Source: Candidatus Bipolaricaulota bacterium (GTDB lineage: Bacteria > Bipolaricaulota > Bipolaricaulia > Bipolaricaulales > Bipolaricaulaceae). Taken from it: a DNA stretch of 64,000 bases. Made by a program: the position numbers and the translations under genes. Shown in pieces: positions 17,551 through 26,112 of the stretch. Where the stretch lies: contig JALHJZ010000002.1 of the NCBI GenBank assembly GCA_022838705.1, positions 124,001-188,000 of the forward strand. Direction: 5' to 3'. Each line of letters begins with the position of its first letter. Position 1 is the first letter of the stretch. The notes below the pieces were generated by a model. It saw only the letters and a program-made list of their open reading frames with translations, searched no databases and had not been told where the DNA came from.

Positions 17551-17859
17551 TCACAGTTTGATTTCGATGTCGATCCCGGTGGGGAGCTCCACTTCCATGA
17601 GCGCGTTGATCGTAGCCGCGGTCGGTTCCTTGATATCGATCAACCGTCGGTGGACCTTGCGTTCGAAGTGCTCCATGGATCGCTTGTCCACGTGAGGTGA
17701 GCGGAGGACCGCGTACAGACGTCGTTCGGTGGGGAGCGGGATCGGGCCGCTCACCTTGGCGCGGCTCGCCATCGCGGTGTCCACGATCTTGCGGACAGCG
17801 GCGTCGACGAGCTCATGGTCGTAGCTCTGCACCTTGATCCTGATCTTTTCCCTAGCCAT
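17551..17859 (-). CDS. rpsJ: 30S ribosomal protein S10 (uS10)
   Basis: A 102-residue S10: KIRIKVQSYDHELVDAAVRK, KVSGPIPLPTERRLYAVLRS, SPHVDKRSMEHFERKVHRRL, IDIKEPTAATINALMEVELP. It opens the S10 operon and also serves as NusE in antitermination. The ATG overlaps the fusA stop by 8 bases (ATGGCTAG), so no tuf gene lies between. Confidence 0.96.
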   Translation of the reverse strand: MAREKIRIKVQSYDHELVDAAVRKIVDTAMASRAKVSGPIPLPTERRLYAVLRSPHVDKRSMEHFERKVHRRLIDIKEPTAATINALMEVELPTGIDIEIKL

Positions 17860-19933
17860 CGTATCCTCGACTCCTCAGCACCTCACGCGCGATCCCTGGG
17901 GGCACCTCGTCGTAACGGGTCACCCGGAGGGTATGAACCGCACGTCCCTGGGTCAGGGACCTCAACTGGGTGGCGTACCCGAACGTCTCCCCCAAGGGAA
18001 TGGCACAGCGGATGACTTCCACCACCCCTCGGGTCTGGATGGACTGGACCTCGCCTCTGCGGCGGCCCAGATCCGAAACCACCTCACCGAGATACTCGGT
18101 GGGCGTGATTATATCGCCCTCCGCAACGGGTTCCAGGAGGAGGGTCCCTCCCTCCTCGAGCGCGCGGCGCAAAGCTTGGGTCCCACACGCTTCAAACGCG
18201 ACTTCAGACGAGTCCGCGGGGTGCGCCCGGCCGCCGTGGAGCACGGCCCGCACGTCGGTCACCGGGAACCCCCCCACTGGGCTCGCCCCAAGCCCTCCCT
18301 CGATCCCCCGCCGCACCGCGTCCACGAACTCCGGCGGGAGGACCTCTGGTGGGACAGGAGCGCGGAACTCGAACCCCGCCCCCCGCGCCAGGGGCTCAAA
18401 CTGGACGAGGACCTTCGCGTACTGCCTCCGGCCAGCCAGCACCTGGTCCCACTCCTCGGTGATGTCCACCGGACGGGCCAGCGTCTCCCGGTACGCGACG
18501 ATCGGCTTCCCCACCCGGTGCGGGACCCCGAACTCCTCCCGGACGCGCCGTAGCTGGACCTCGAGTTGCAGCTCGCCCATCCCCCCCACCAGAATCTGCC
18601 GCGTCGCCTCGTCTTCGCGCACCTGGAACGTCGGGTCTTCCTGCGCAATGCGGTCGAGCGCCTCCCGGAGAGGCCCCTCCTCACGCTCGGAGCGGGGCTC
18701 GACGGCGAAGAACACCACCGGGTCGGGAAACGCGATCCGCTCCAGGAGAAGGGGATGCTCCGGATCGGAGAGCGTCTCACCGGTGAACACCGGACCGGAA
18801 GCGATCACCCCCACGATGTCCCCTGCCGCGACCTGCGCCAGGCGTTCGCGGTGGTTCGCGTGCAGGCGGAACAGGCGCACCAAGCGCACCTTGCGACCAG
18901 AAGTTGCGTTCAGCACGACCTCGCCCTCTGCCGCGGTCCCGGAGTAGACGCGCGTGTACAGGAGCCGATCGGCATAGGGATCGCTCGCCACCTTGAACAC
19001 GAGCGCCGCGAACGGCTCATCAACCGAGGCGCGGCGGAACTCCGGATCCCCGCTCGCGGCGAAGCCTTGCACCGGCGGCACGTCCTCCGGGGAGGGGAGG
19101 AAATCCACCACCGCGTCCAATACCGGTTGGACACCCACGTTTTCGAGGACCGCCCCCCCCAGGACGGGCACCCACAGCCGGCCGATCGTCGCCTCCCGTA
19201 GCGCAGCGACCATGTCGCCCGGGGCGACGTCGCCATCGGCCAGGTACTGCTCGGCAACGGAATCCGATACCTCAGCTAGCTTTTCCAGGAGGCGTTCCCG
19301 CCACTCCGCGGCCTCGCCCTCCACCTCGGGCGGGATGGGCAGGGCCTCAACCGTCCGGCCGAAGTCCGCGGGGTCCCAGCGGAGGGCGGCCCACCGCACG
19401 AGGTCCACCATCCCCAGGAGCTGCCCCTCGCGATCCCGCCACGGCACGACGAGCGGCAGCACCGTCGCCCCGAGCTTGTCCACCATGTCCTGCACCGCCC
19501 GCGAGAAATCGGAACCCACCCGATCGAGCTTGTTCACGAACGCTAGCCGGGGGACCCGGTACCGATCGGCCTGGCGCCACACTGCCTCGGACTGGGATTC
19601 CACGCCCTCAACGCCGGAGAAGAGGACCACTGCCCCATCGAGGACCCGCAGGCTGCGCTCCACCTCCGCCGTGAAGTCCACATGGCCTGGGGTATCAATG
19701 ATGTTGATCGCGTGCCCGTTCCACATAACGGTCGTCGCCGCAGCGGTGATGGTGATGCCCCGCTCCCGCTCCTGATCCATCCAGTCCATCTCGGTGGTCC
19801 CCTCGTGGACCTCGCCCATGCGATGGATCTTCCCCGTGTAATAGAGGATGCGCTCGGTGAGCGTGGTCTTGCCGGCATCGATGTGGGCGATCACGCCGAT
19901 GTTGCGGATGTTGCGAACGTCGCCCTCCGCCAT
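17852..19933 (-). CDS. fusA: Elongation factor G
   Basis: A 693-residue translocase from the ATG at 19931-19933 (MAEGDVRNIRNIGVIAHIDA); the longer open frame upstream is a shadow of rpsG. GTPase motifs: AHIDAGKTT, RGITITAAAT, DTPGHVDF and FVNKLDR. Domain III has GGMGELQLEV where most EF-Gs have GELHLE, and domain IV has GFEFRAPVPPEVLPPEFV where the usual GG-x-IP turn is replaced. The domain IV tip histidine is kept (RAHPADSSEVAF), and domain V ends GYATQLRSLTQGRA. It is therefore a complete but divergent EF-G. It lies 28 bases after rpsG, in the str operon position. Confidence 0.93.
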   Translation of the reverse strand: MAEGDVRNIRNIGVIAHIDAGKTTLTERILYYTGKIHRMGEVHEGTTEMDWMDQERERGITITAAATTVMWNGHAINIIDTPGHVDFTAEVERSLRVLDGAVVLFSGVEGVESQSEAVWRQADRYRVPRLAFVNKLDRVGSDFSRAVQDMVDKLGATVLPLVVPWRDREGQLLGMVDLVRWAALRWDPADFGRTVEALPIPPEVEGEAAEWRERLLEKLAEVSDSVAEQYLADGDVAPGDMVAALREATIGRLWVPVLGGAVLENVGVQPVLDAVVDFLPSPEDVPPVQGFAASGDPEFRRASVDEPFAALVFKVASDPYADRLLYTRVYSGTAAEGEVVLNATSGRKVRLVRLFRLHANHRERLAQVAAGDIVGVIASGPVFTGETLSDPEHPLLLERIAFPDPVVFFAVEPRSEREEGPLREALDRIAQEDPTFQVREDEATRQILVGGMGELQLEVQLRRVREEFGVPHRVGKPIVAYRETLARPVDITEEWDQVLAGRRQYAKVLVQFEPLARGAGFEFRAPVPPEVLPPEFVDAVRRGIEGGLGASPVGGFPVTDVRAVLHGGRAHPADSSEVAFEACGTQALRRALEEGGTLLLEPVAEGDIITPTEYLGEVVSDLGRRRGEVQSIQTRGVVEVIRCAIPLGETFGYATQLRSLTQGRAVHTLRVTRYDEVPPGIAREVLRSRGYDG

Positions 19934-19961
19934 CAGCGTGCCCCGAGGATGCGGAGGCCGC

Positions 19962-20435
19962 CTACCAGCGGTAGTGGGCGAACGCCCGGTTCGCCTCGGC
20001 CATGCGATGGGCCTCCTGCCTCTTTTGGTAGGCCCCGCCTTCGCCGCGGGCCGCCGCGGAGATCTCGCCCGCCAGCCGCTCGGGCATCGTCCGCTCGGAG
20101 CGGGCCCGGGCCGCCTGGACCATCCACCGCAGGGCGAGCATCGTCTGCCGGTGCGCGGGGACCTCAAACGGCACCTGGTACGCCGCTCCCCCCACCCGAC
20201 GGGAGCGGACCTCGATCTTAGGCATGCAGTTCTGTACAGCCTTGAGGAACGTATCCAGCGCCGGACCTTCCCCCCGACGGTCGAGGAGGTCGAACGCCTC
20301 GTACACCGTGCGTCGGGCAAGCGACTTCTTCCCGTCCCACATCACGTAGTTGATGAGTTTCTCCACGAGCTTCGAGCCCTGGCGAACGTCGGCCGCTACG
20401 TCCCGACCCGGGATGACGACATCGAATGTGGGCAC
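19962..20435 (-). CDS. rpsG: 30S ribosomal protein S7 (uS7)
   Basis: A 157-residue S7: KLINYVMWDGKKSLARRTVY, SRRVGGAAYQVPFEVPAHRQ, ALRWMVQAARARSERTMPER and the C-terminal KRQEAHRMAEANRAFAHYRW. It nucleates the small-subunit head. The GTG start directly follows the rpsL stop (TAG-GTG, zero spacing). Confidence 0.95.
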   Translation of the reverse strand: MPTFDVVIPGRDVAADVRQGSKLVEKLINYVMWDGKKSLARRTVYEAFDLLDRRGEGPALDTFLKAVQNCMPKIEVRSRRVGGAAYQVPFEVPAHRQTMLALRWMVQAARARSERTMPERLAGEISAAARGEGGAYQKRQEAHRMAEANRAFAHYRW

Positions 20436-20813
20436 CTAACCCTCCTTGGGACGGCGCATCCCGTACCGGGACCGGCCCTGGCGGCGGCCCTCCACGCCTG
20501 CGGCATCGAGCGCCCCGCGGATGATGTGGTACTTCACGCCAGGGAGGTCCTTCACCCGTCCGCCCCGCACCAGGACGAGGGAGTGCTCCTGGAGGTTGTG
20601 CCCCTCGCCGGGGATGTATGCCGTCACCTCGCGCCCGTTGGACAGGCGGACCCGCGCCACCTTCCGCAACGCGGAGTTCGGCTTCTTGGGGGTACGGGTG
20701 AACACGCGCAGGCATACGCCGCGGCGCTGGGGGCAGCCGGCGAGAGCCACGGACTTGCTTTTCGACCGTTGCGGCTTCCGTCCATAACGCACAAGTTGAT
20801 TAAACGTCGGCAT
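20436..20813 (-). CDS. rpsL: 30S ribosomal protein S12 (uS12)
   Basis: A 125-residue S12: MPTFNQLVRYGRKPQRSKSK, RVFTRTPKKPNSALRKVARV (the streptomycin-determining lysine is wild type), YIPGEGHNLQEHSLVLVRGG and VKDLPGVKYHIIRGALDAAG, where the aspartate methylthiolated by RimO in other bacteria is present. It follows rpoC by 32 bases, the usual str position. Confidence 0.96.
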   Translation of the reverse strand: MPTFNQLVRYGRKPQRSKSKSVALAGCPQRRGVCLRVFTRTPKKPNSALRKVARVRLSNGREVTAYIPGEGHNLQEHSLVLVRGGRVKDLPGVKYHIIRGALDAAGVEGRRQGRSRYGMRRPKEG

Positions 20814-20845
20814 GTCTCCTCACCAACAATTCTAGGTTCCCCTAC

Positions 20846-23800
20846 CTACGGTTTCAACTCCGGGGAGGCAGGAGCGTTTCGGCCAGGGAACCCCGTACCC
20901 ACGGGGATCCTCTTCCCCACCATCAAACAGGGCTTCAGCCCATCCAGGTAGTCGTCCTCTCCGCGCAGGGCAGCATCGGCGAGCACCTTCGTCGTGCGCT
21001 CGAACGATGCAGCCGCAAGCCATGACTTGCGGAGGAGGGCCGCCCGGGAGATGCGGAGGAGCTCCCGCTCCCCCTGCGGAATTCGGTACTCAAGGAGGCG
21101 CACCGTCTGCGCCTCACCGTGGACCTCGACCCGGGCCTGCCGAACGCCCAGGGCAACTGCCCGGTCGAGGGCCTCGCGGGTGATCGTCTCCCCCGTCTCC
21201 GCCACGGTGGCCCCGCCCCGGGTGAGGGGGGCGAGGAGCTTGGCCCCGATCAGATCATCCCGGCCGCGACGGATCGCCTCGTTCTCCTCGGCGAGCCGCC
21301 GCACCTCGCGCTGGAAGATCTCCAGCGGGACCACGTCGTTCAAGAGGAAGGTGGATTCGCCAGGATCCACGATCCGCACGTTGTTCAGAATCTGCCGGAT
21401 CACGACCTCGAAGTGCTTATCGTTGATGTCCACCCCTTGGGACTTGTAGACCTTCTGCAGCTCGACGAGGAGGTACTCGCGGGTCTTCTGGACGCCGGCC
21501 ACCTCCATCAGGTAATGGGGCGGGATCACGCCCTTCGATACCGGTTCGCCGCGCTCGATCTTGTCCCCGACCCGCACGATCGTCCCCTCAGCACACTCCA
21601 CCTGCGCCCGGTAACGGACACGGACCGTGGCCACCTCGTCCGTCGTCTCCACACGGTCCACCAGCACCACTTCGCCCGGGGGAAGGGTCACCTGGAAGAG
21701 TTCCTGGCCCTCCCGCACCGGCGCACCGTGCTCCACCATCGGCAGGAGGTCGGGGGTAATGGGGGCGATCACGGCCCGGCCCTTCCCCGCCACCACCGCC
21801 ACGGACCGCGGCCCAATGAGGACGGTCCCCGCCGTGTCGGTGCGAAGGACGAGCGGCCGCGACCGGGTGGCGAGCTTCTTGCCCGCCTCGACCTCCTCGC
21901 CGTCCTGGACCAGCACCTGTGACCCGTACGGGATCTCGTACGCGCGCGTCTCGCCCCGTTCCCCACGGACGACGACCCGCCTCATCCCGCCCTCCTGCTG
22001 GAGCGTGACCCGACCCGAAATCTCGGCGATCGGCGCCTCGATGTGGTACTCCGTGGTCAACGGCTCGCCTTCCTCCACCGTCGCCCGGTGGGCAACCTTG
22101 ATCTCGGCCTCGGGGGGGACGATGTACATCCTGTCCAGTCCAGCCTCATCAAGCACGGCCAGGTAACGCTCCCCGTCCTCCTCGAACAGGAACGCCCTCC
22201 CCTCGATCGGGCTGCACAGGGAACGGAACTTCGCCACGTCCACTTCCTCCCCCTCGGCAACGTGGACGAATACGCGGGGCAGGACGACGGTATGGGGCTC
22301 GGACGTGATCTCCACCACCTCGCGGCCGGAGCGGGTCGTCTCGATGTGGGTGATCCGGCCGGAGAGAGGAGCCACGGTGGCGTGGGCCGCCTTCGTCGTC
22401 TTGCGCGCCTCAAACAGCTCCTCGGCACGGGGCAGGCCCTGGGTGATGTCCAGCCCCGCCACGCCGCCGGTATGGAAGGTCCGCATCGTGAGCTGGGTGC
22501 CCGGCTCGCCGATGGATTGGGCGGCGATGACCCCGGCCGTCGTCCCCAGCTCCACCAGCCGGTGGAATGCGAGGTCGAGGCCGTAGCACATCTGGCACAG
22601 CCCTCCCGGAGTCTGGCACAGAGCGGGGGAGCGAATCACGATCCGCGGTCGGACCCGCACTTCGCGAACCCCCACCCCCCGCAGTTCGTCGAGGAGCTCC
22701 GGGGAGAGGCCCTCGCTATCCCGCACGAGGAGCACGCCCGTTTCGGGGTGGTAGAGGTCGCCCACCGCCTTGCAGAAACCGATGCGGTCTTCGACCCCCT
22801 CCCCATCGAGCGCGAGGGGCACCTCGAGGGTCCCCACCCGCTGCGCGGTCTCCCGATCCAGGATCACCCCGGCCTCAACGAGGATCTCCCCGGTGGCGGG
22901 ATCCCGGATCGGCTCCGCAGTCACCCGCCCATAGATCCGATCAGGGATGGCCTCCATCACCTGTCCCTGAGGCGCGAAGTAGAGCGGATCGATCTCCACC
23001 CCCTGGCGGGTCCCACAGTCCTCTTCCTTCACGATCGCGTCCACACAGGCGTCCACCAACCGCCGGGTGAGGTACCCCGCGCTCGCGGTGCGCAGCGCGG
23101 TGTCGGCCGTGCCCTTCCGCCCGCCGTGCGTGGAAATGAAGTACTCCAAGATCGACAGCCCCTCGCGGAAGTTCGAAATCACGGGCCACTCGAGGACCCG
23201 TCCTTGGGGGTCGGCCATCGGCCCCCGCATCCCCGCGATCTGCTTCACCTGGCCGGCCGAGCCACGGGCCCCGGAGGCGACGATGGCATGGACCGGGTTG
23301 AACGGCTTCCGCGACAGGTTCGCCATCGTGGCCTTCTCCACCGCATCCACCGTCTCCCGCCACACCCGCGTCACGGCCTGGTAGCGCTGCTCCTCCGTGG
23401 CCAGCCCCCGCGCGTACATCTGGTTGATGCGCTCCACCTGCGCCTGGGCCTCCTCCACCAAGGCGGCCTTCTCCGGAGGGATCTCGCAATCCGGCACAGC
23501 GATCGTCAGCCCCGAGAGGGTCGCGTAGCGGAACCCCAGGGTCTTCAGCTCATCCAGGACCGCCGCGGTGCGCTCCCAGCCGTAGCGGAGGTAGCACTGC
23601 TCGAGCACTGCCCGCACCCGGCGGACATCGAACGTCGCCCCGTAGTCGCGGAGATCAGGGGGGAGAGCCTGGTTCAGGATCGCCCTCCCGAGCGTGGTCT
23701 CCACGATCCCCTCGTCGATGCGGATCCGGATTGGGGAGTGGAGGCCGACCGCGCCGTGGTCGTAGGCCTTCAGCGCCTCGTCGACCGAGCGGAACGCTTT

Positions 23801-25780
23801 CCCCTTCCCCACGCCGTCCGGGTCGAGGATCGTCAGGTAGTAGAACCCGTACACCTGGTCCTGGGTGGGGAGCGCGAGCGGCCGCCCATGGGCCGGGGAG
23901 AGGGTGTTCCGCGCGGACAGCATCAGCTCCCAAGCCTCCTGGACTGGCTCCTTGCCCAACGGGAGGTGAACGGCCATCTGGTCCCCGTCGAAATCGGCGT
24001 TGTAGGAGGGGCAGACGTGGGGGTGGATGTGGATCGCATCCCCATCCACGAGCACCGGTTGGAAGGCCTGGATCGAGAGGCGATGCAGCGTAGGCGCGCG
24101 GTTGAGGAGCACCGGGTACTCCCGGATGAGCTGATCGAGGGTGTCCCACACCTCGGGCAGACCGCCAGCGAGCGCCTTATTCTTGATCTCATCGTAGTCG
24201 GCGTAGGGGAGGTTCTCCAGGCGGGCGAGGATGAACGGCTTGAACAGTTCGAGCGCCATCTTCTTCGGGATCCCGCACTGGTGGAGCTTGAGCTCGGGAT
24301 CAACGACGATCACCGCCCGGCCGGAGTAGTCCACCCGCCGGCCGAGGAGGTTGCGGCGAAGGCGCCCTTGCTTCCCCTGGATCCGCTCGGACAGGGATTT
24401 GAGGGGGCGGTTGTCCCGGCCGCGGATCGGGTTGTCCTTTTTCTCGTTGTGGATCAGGGCGTCCACCGCCTCCTGCAGCATCCGCCGCTCGTTGCGGAGG
24501 ATGATCTCCGGAGCCCCCATCTCGCGGAGCTTCTTCAGGCGGTTGTTGCGGTTGATGATGCGCCGATAGAGGTCGTTCAGGTCGGTGGTCGCGAACTTCC
24601 CCCCCTCGAGCTGGATCATCGGCCGCAGGGCGGGAGGGAGCACGGGGATGACCTCGAGCACGAGGTCGCCAGGGTTGTTGCCGGATTGGCGGAGCTGGTC
24701 CACCACTTCCAGGCGGTGGAGGATGCGTCGCCTCTCCCCTTGGTTCACCGTGTGATCGAGCTCCTCCCACAGTTCATCGGCGAGCGCGTCCAGGTTCAGC
24801 GCCCCCAGCAACCGCTTGATCCCCTCCGCCCCCGTGGCGGCCTCGAACCCGCCCGGGAAGCACCGCTCGTAGGCCCGCGCCTCCAGGGTGGATAGCTCCT
24901 GGCCCAACCGCAGGGGGACGTTCTCCCCCACCCGCACCACGAGGTGGGCGAGGTTGTCCACGACTTCCTGGATCGGGGTCCCCTCCACCCCCTCGTACCG
25001 GGCGCGCAGCATCTCGAACATCGTCTGCGAGCACAGCTCGCCCGCCGGCCGCTCACAGAGGGTCTCCCCGGCCTCGACTGTATCCCCATCCTCGACGAAC
25101 ACCTCGGCGTCGGACGTCACCGGGTACTCATGGCGGCCGATCACCAGAGCGCGGAACGTCTCCCCGTTGGCGAGCTTCCGCACCTCGACCTGGACCTCCC
25201 CACCCTCGTCGGCCACCACCCGCGGCGCCTTGGTGATGAGGTAGGCCTGCTCCACCTGGAACGTGAACGCGGTCGCCAGGATGCGGACCTCCGTCCCGTA
25301 GAGCGTCTCCCCCTGCCGCACCTTGGGGGAGCCCGATTGCGTCACAACGAACAGGTCCTCACGGGACGTCTCCGTCTCGTAGTACGCGATCCGCCGCAGG
25401 TCCCGCCGCTTGATCCCCAAGAGGCGGGACAGGGGGCTCGCCACCCCCTTCAGATACCAGAAGTGGACCACCGGGCTCGCCAGCCGGATGTGCCCCATGT
25501 TCACCCGCCGCACCGCGGAGTCGGTGACGAGGACCCCGCACTTGTCGCACGTGATCCCCTCGTACTTCTTGCCACGGTATTTGCCGCACGTGCACTCGTA
25601 GTCGTTCTCCGGACCGAAGATCTCCTCAGCGTAGAGCCCGCCGCGCTCGGGCTTGTGGCTGCGGTAGTTGATGGTCTCGGAGTTCGTCACTTCTCCCCGC
25701 GACCAGGAGAGCATCTCCTCGCTCGAGGCCAGCCCTAGCCTGATCCGCCTGATGTCATCCCCGGAAATGGCCACTCGCAT
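20846..25780 (-). CDS. rpoC: RNA polymerase subunit beta-prime
   Basis: A 1644-residue catalytic subunit. The N-terminal zinc site has Cys63, Cys65, Cys78 and Cys81; the active-site NADFDGDQM lies near residue 594; the second zinc cluster CQTPGGLCQMC near 1060; the trigger loop MRTFHTGGVAGLD near 1097, with no SI3-type insertion in it. About 130 extra residues precede the active site compared with E. coli, as in Thermus/Thermotoga enzymes, and roughly 260 extra residues follow the trigger loop, rich in beta (barrel-sandwich-hybrid-like) segments. Start is either GTG at 25781-25783 or the adjacent ATG used here. rpoB is not upstream; a FmdB-like zinc ribbon gene is. Confidence 0.96.
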   Translation of the reverse strand: MRVAISGDDIRRIRLGLASSEEMLSWSRGEVTNSETINYRSHKPERGGLYAEEIFGPENDYECTCGKYRGKKYEGITCDKCGVLVTDSAVRRVNMGHIRLASPVVHFWYLKGVASPLSRLLGIKRRDLRRIAYYETETSREDLFVVTQSGSPKVRQGETLYGTEVRILATAFTFQVEQAYLITKAPRVVADEGGEVQVEVRKLANGETFRALVIGRHEYPVTSDAEVFVEDGDTVEAGETLCERPAGELCSQTMFEMLRARYEGVEGTPIQEVVDNLAHLVVRVGENVPLRLGQELSTLEARAYERCFPGGFEAATGAEGIKRLLGALNLDALADELWEELDHTVNQGERRRILHRLEVVDQLRQSGNNPGDLVLEVIPVLPPALRPMIQLEGGKFATTDLNDLYRRIINRNNRLKKLREMGAPEIILRNERRMLQEAVDALIHNEKKDNPIRGRDNRPLKSLSERIQGKQGRLRRNLLGRRVDYSGRAVIVVDPELKLHQCGIPKKMALELFKPFILARLENLPYADYDEIKNKALAGGLPEVWDTLDQLIREYPVLLNRAPTLHRLSIQAFQPVLVDGDAIHIHPHVCPSYNADFDGDQMAVHLPLGKEPVQEAWELMLSARNTLSPAHGRPLALPTQDQVYGFYYLTILDPDGVGKGKAFRSVDEALKAYDHGAVGLHSPIRIRIDEGIVETTLGRAILNQALPPDLRDYGATFDVRRVRAVLEQCYLRYGWERTAAVLDELKTLGFRYATLSGLTIAVPDCEIPPEKAALVEEAQAQVERINQMYARGLATEEQRYQAVTRVWRETVDAVEKATMANLSRKPFNPVHAIVASGARGSAGQVKQIAGMRGPMADPQGRVLEWPVISNFREGLSILEYFISTHGGRKGTADTALRTASAGYLTRRLVDACVDAIVKEEDCGTRQGVEIDPLYFAPQGQVMEAIPDRIYGRVTAEPIRDPATGEILVEAGVILDRETAQRVGTLEVPLALDGEGVEDRIGFCKAVGDLYHPETGVLLVRDSEGLSPELLDELRGVGVREVRVRPRIVIRSPALCQTPGGLCQMCYGLDLAFHRLVELGTTAGVIAAQSIGEPGTQLTMRTFHTGGVAGLDITQGLPRAEELFEARKTTKAAHATVAPLSGRITHIETTRSGREVVEITSEPHTVVLPRVFVHVAEGEEVDVAKFRSLCSPIEGRAFLFEEDGERYLAVLDEAGLDRMYIVPPEAEIKVAHRATVEEGEPLTTEYHIEAPIAEISGRVTLQQEGGMRRVVVRGERGETRAYEIPYGSQVLVQDGEEVEAGKKLATRSRPLVLRTDTAGTVLIGPRSVAVVAGKGRAVIAPITPDLLPMVEHGAPVREGQELFQVTLPPGEVVLVDRVETTDEVATVRVRYRAQVECAEGTIVRVGDKIERGEPVSKGVIPPHYLMEVAGVQKTREYLLVELQKVYKSQGVDINDKHFEVVIRQILNNVRIVDPGESTFLLNDVVPLEIFQREVRRLAEENEAIRRGRDDLIGAKLLAPLTRGGATVAETGETITREALDRAVALGVRQARVEVHGEAQTVRLLEYRIPQGERELLRISRAALLRKSWLAAASFERTTKVLADAALRGEDDYLDGLKPCLMVGKRIPVGTGFPGRNAPASPELKP

Positions 25781-25801
25781 CACCTCAAAGGCCGAACAGG
25801 C

Positions 25802-26029
25802 CTACTCCCCATCCGTCGAACCCTCGGACGAAGCGCCCCCCGACCGCGCCCGTCGGTAATCCGTCGTATAGAACCCACTCCCCTTGTACACAACACCGAA
25901 CCGCGGCAGGAGCCGCGTCACCTCCGATGCGCCGCACCCGGGGCACCGCACGAGGGCCCGATCCTGAACCCCACGCAGCTCGCGAAACTCGGTACCACAG
26001 CGAGAGCAGCGGTAACGATAAATGGGCAT
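25802..26029 (-). CDS. FmdB-type zinc ribbon protein
   Basis: A 75-residue protein: MPIYRYRCSRCGTEFRELRG at the start, then VRCPGCGASEVTRLLPRFG and GFYTTDYR. The two CxxC pairs form the zinc ribbon of the FmdB/CxxC regulatory-protein family; the aromatic tail FYTTDY is typical of it. The family was first noted next to formamidase genes, but its role is not known. Here it is the first gene of the operon, about 20 bases before rpoC and downstream of a good promoter, which places it where rpoB would be expected. Confidence 0.88.
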   Translation of the reverse strand: MPIYRYRCSRCGTEFRELRGVQDRALVRCPGCGASEVTRLLPRFGVVYKGSGFYTTDYRRARSGGASSEGSTDGE

Positions 26030-26084
26030 AATCTCTCCTCCTTATTGTTGCGCTCCTGGGGTGTCCCGTCGCACCAACCGACCA

Positions 26085-26112
26085 ATTATAGGACCAACTA
26101 GGACAAGATCAA
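26085..26112 (-). promoter_or_regulatory. Promoter of the fmdB-rpoC-ribosomal superoperon
   Basis: On the minus strand TTGATC (26107-26112), a 16-base spacer and a perfect TATAAT (26085-26090). The -35 box lies inside the last codons of the upstream PP-loop gene. The leader is about 50 bases and carries GGAGGAGAG before the fmdB ATG. It is the best sigma70-type promoter seen ahead of the 36-gene run. Confidence 0.65.

Noticed and set aside
17852..20320. An 822-residue reading of fusA starting inside rpsG
   Set aside because: The first 129 residues are Arg/Pro-rich shadow of rpsG; the ATG at 19931-19933 gives the standard EF-G N-terminus.
22043..24895. 950-residue plus-strand open frame opposite rpoC
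   Set aside because: A mirror frame of a long high-GC gene; no motifs and no ribosome site.
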